Assembly (NCBI GenBank): GCA_035235625.1
Contig: CP141143.1
Coordinates: 1,408,501 to 1,472,500, forward strand
Length of the DNA: 64,000 nt
Source of the DNA: Saururus chinensis
Taxonomy: Eukaryota > Streptophyta > Magnoliopsida > Piperales > Saururaceae
Direction of reading: 5' to 3'
The translations under genes and the position numbers were made by a program. Below, one piece after another: positions 61,611 to 64,000 of this stretch (position 1 is its first letter; each line of letters begins with the position of its first letter). The notes under the pieces are model-generated. The model saw only the letters and a program-made list of their open reading frames with translations. It made no database searches and was not told the origin of the DNA.

Positions 61611-62662
61611 TAGGGCTGGAAATCGGGTTGGGTTAAATCATGTCTAGTTGGCCTTAACCCTCACTTAAATTGGGTTGGGTTATGACCTGATCATATTTTT
61701 AAATTGGGTTAAAAATCTAAACCCTAATTTTATTTGAGTCGAGTCAGGTCGGGTATGTGGGTAACCTTACTTTTTTTCTTCAATTTTTTTGTTAGACTCG
61801 TATTATATATATTCTCTTTGTCAAGAGCAAACACAAATAAAATTAAATATATTAAAATATTAATTTGTAATGTTTGGTTCTTTTGCTAATTTGTAATGGA
61901 TTTTTTTTTGTAGTACCCATCAACAAAAACCTTAGAGGTATAATGTTGAATTTCCTCCGATCTAAACAAATGATAACAAATTAGACCTTCATCATTTGTT
62001 TACTCATAATCCACCCACTTAGCTTTCGATAACTTACATATCAATGCAAAATAGATTAAACATTATTTCTTTAATGGCCAAAGAGGATCATGTGCTTCAG
62101 CATGTCTTAATTTCAAAATTTCAGTAACTACTTCTCTGTGGCCACTCATAACCCTACCCTCCTTTGCAACCAGTGACACTTGATTACAATTTTTCTCCTC
62201 CAAAAATTGTCTCTCATCGATCTTTATTATCCGCCTATATTGTTACATGCTCCTTATTATGATTGTCAGACCTTTGACACAGAGTTAAATCTAGAGTGTG
62301 ACGTGTTCTCATGAAAGAGAAAAGATGAGTAATTAATACAACAAAATATGACATATTTTCATTCTATTCATGCCCAAATTTATGTTCCAAACATCTTATT
62401 CATACCCAAAGTTGAAGCACCTCTAGTTCAACATAGTATGCACTAAACAAACACTATAATATTAGAATAAATAAATTCAATAGACCAACACTATAATAAT
62501 ATGGTTTTTATTATTTATAATCGGGTTGGTTGGGTTGTACAGGTCAGGTTCAACCAGACCCTAAATTCAAAACGGGTCAAGAGCCTAAACTCTACCTTGA
62601 CCCTACATGTAGTCGGATCGAGTGCAGGGTTAAGCGGGTCGGGTTAGATTTTCCCAACCCTA
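61611..62662. mobile_element. Nested non-autonomous hAT-like element (1052 bp)
   Basis: The ends TAGGGCTGGAAATC and (reversed) TAGGGTTGGGAAAATC are inverted repeats. The flanks aagcctag (61603-61610) and aagcctac (62663-62670) match at 7 of 8, an 8-bp duplication as expected for hAT. The subterminal zones are rich in gggttgggtt/cgggt words. No coding region was recognised inside. Confidence 0.7.
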
Positions 62663-62899
62663 AAGCCTACTCCTTCTCTTTTTGTAATTAAAATAAAAAT
62701 AAAAATACATAAATAATTTTTTTAAAAATTATTTATTAAATAATACATAAAATTACACAATATAATTATAATTAATAAAGTAAAAAATAAAATTATATTA
62801 CTATAGAATGATTACATTCCAACTAAGTTGGCACCTATTTACCTTTTATTATTTATAATTATGATCTAAAAATTTTAATTATATTATTAACTAATTATT

Positions 62900-64000
62900 G
62901 ATTGCCAAGTTTCTATATCTTCTCTTATTTACTCTTCAAAATTTTGAACTTGTATCATCAATTAAAATTTATATACCTTCTAATGTAATCCTATAATCCA
63001 TTACAACCCCTAAATAATAAATTAAAATAATAAGAAATCAATATTTATTAAATTTTGTTTCTATTTCTTTTACAATATATGCAAATGCTTCAACCTCTCT
63101 ATATTGTACAAATTCGTCAATTATATCATATAAGTGGTTTGAAATTGAACAAGAAATAGGATAGTAAATTCTAGATAAATATCGAGTAATATAATAACAA
63201 AATTAGAAAATGCATCAAACAAATATATGTGACAAAATTACCCTCATTAAGTCCTAGATGCGGTAACTTTTCTCTAGCCCAACATCTAATCAAAATTTCA
63301 AATCCTTTACAAGATTTTAACATCAAATACATGTTATTTTACCTATGGCGAACATCTAATTAAAATTTTGTATATTTCTTACTTTGCAATCTATATAATT
63401 TTTAAAATTCTTGTAATCTAGAGGGTGAATATGTGATATGTAATAAAGTATTTTTAATTAATTGAATATGAGGTTTAACTATATTTAAACCATATAAAAA
63501 AATAAATTAATTATGTGACATGCGTATCTAATATGAAATATATTTGATTCTATTGGACCAATGTGATCACTAATTCTAAAAGTTTTACAGCTAAATTATT
63601 ATTAGATGCACTATCTAAAGTAATAAACATAATTTTATATTTAATTGAGTATTAATTTAAAACATACATCCAAGATTTTTCAATAATTGTAGCTCTATGG
63701 GGATATTCTAAAATTTTAAAAAATATTTTTTATTTAACATCCATAATTTATTTATAAAATGAGTAGTAACACATGCATAGTTGATATATTGGATAATAGT
63801 CCAAATATCGGAAGTTAGAGTAATCTTACTTGAATTTATTTATAGGGTTTTCATAAGTTATACCTTGTACTCTTGTGTGGCTTGAAAATATATTTCTTCA
63901 ATGTAGTACGCGAGATTTTACTCAAGGTTGAGTTGAGAGAAATCTTCACATACGTCTTGAACTTGGAGTCATAAGCGAAAGAGAAGGGTTGCTTGGCGCG
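62900..64000 (-). pseudogene. hAT transposase remnant, continues past the window
   Basis: Minus-strand pieces follow the order of plant hAT transposases: TTLKKYIFKPHK (about 63920), SKITLTSDIWT with NYACVTTHFINK (about 63830-63740), HRATIIEKSW, then KIMFITLDSASNNNLAVKLL (about 63640-63580), and EVEAFAYIVKEIETKFNKY (about 63095-63040) followed by GVVMDYRITLEG (compare VLDPRYKM). Frame changes and stops separate the pieces. The BED finger would lie to the right of the window. Confidence 0.7.

Larger units (their letters stand above)
61546..64000 (-). mobile_element. hAT-type transposon, truncated by the window edge
   Basis: It starts with CAGGGGTGAGCACGGGCCGG (61546), a terminal motif of the hAT type followed by GC-rich subterminal sequence. 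It contains a decayed hAT transposase on the minus strand (62900-64000). The other end lies beyond the window. A smaller element (61611-62662) is nested close to this end. It begins 179 bp upstream of the PNP2 start codon, so it abuts or lies inside the PNP2 promoter. Confidence 0.55.

Overview
The window is nuclear DNA of a flowering plant. It shows split genes with GT-AG introns, plant-type organelle proteins, nested LTR fossils and an AT-rich background full of microsatellites. The species cannot be named from the sequence. Four protein genes were rebuilt exon by exon on conserved protein signatures, with splice phases checked across every junction. They are a MER3/HFM1 meiotic helicase (+, 16904-25432), a PP2A B55-type regulatory subunit (-, 26421-30892), the plastid phylloquinone methyltransferase MENG (-, 40700-44194) and a mitochondrial-type polynucleotide phosphorylase, PNP2 (-, 45439-61367).

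Layout. Bases 1-15002 are almost entirely LTR-element fossils: the 5' end of an LTR element on the minus strand with its primer-binding site at 1190-1201, a solo LTR nested in its LTR (2345-3763), and solo LTRs at 5197-6831, about 9772-11505 and 12108-13606. The last two appear to sit inside a very long LTR (7228-15002) that carries its own minisatellites. Bases 15003-16903 are the MER3 upstream region. MER3 and the B55 gene are convergent. Between B55 and MENG lies a 6.9-kb Mutator-like element (31561-38504) with long terminal inverted repeats and a 9-bp target duplication. It carries a MuDR-type transposase and a second gene with a plant mobile domain (PMD). MENG and PNP2 follow on the minus strand. 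PNP2 introns hold a LINE fragment, a copia fossil with a perfect 157-bp palindrome, and a small MITE. The right end (61546-64000) is a hAT-type element with a smaller hAT-like element nested in it.

The host genes are unrelated in pathway: meiotic crossover formation, protein dephosphorylation, plastid vitamin K1 synthesis and mitochondrial RNA processing. They look like an ordinary gene neighbourhood repeatedly invaded by transposons. The points most worth a second look are the transposase-plus-PMD Mutator-like element and its palindrome-studded ends, the apparent loss of the KH-domain GxxG loop in PNP2, the perfect palindrome in a PNP2 intron, and the divergent B55 protein.
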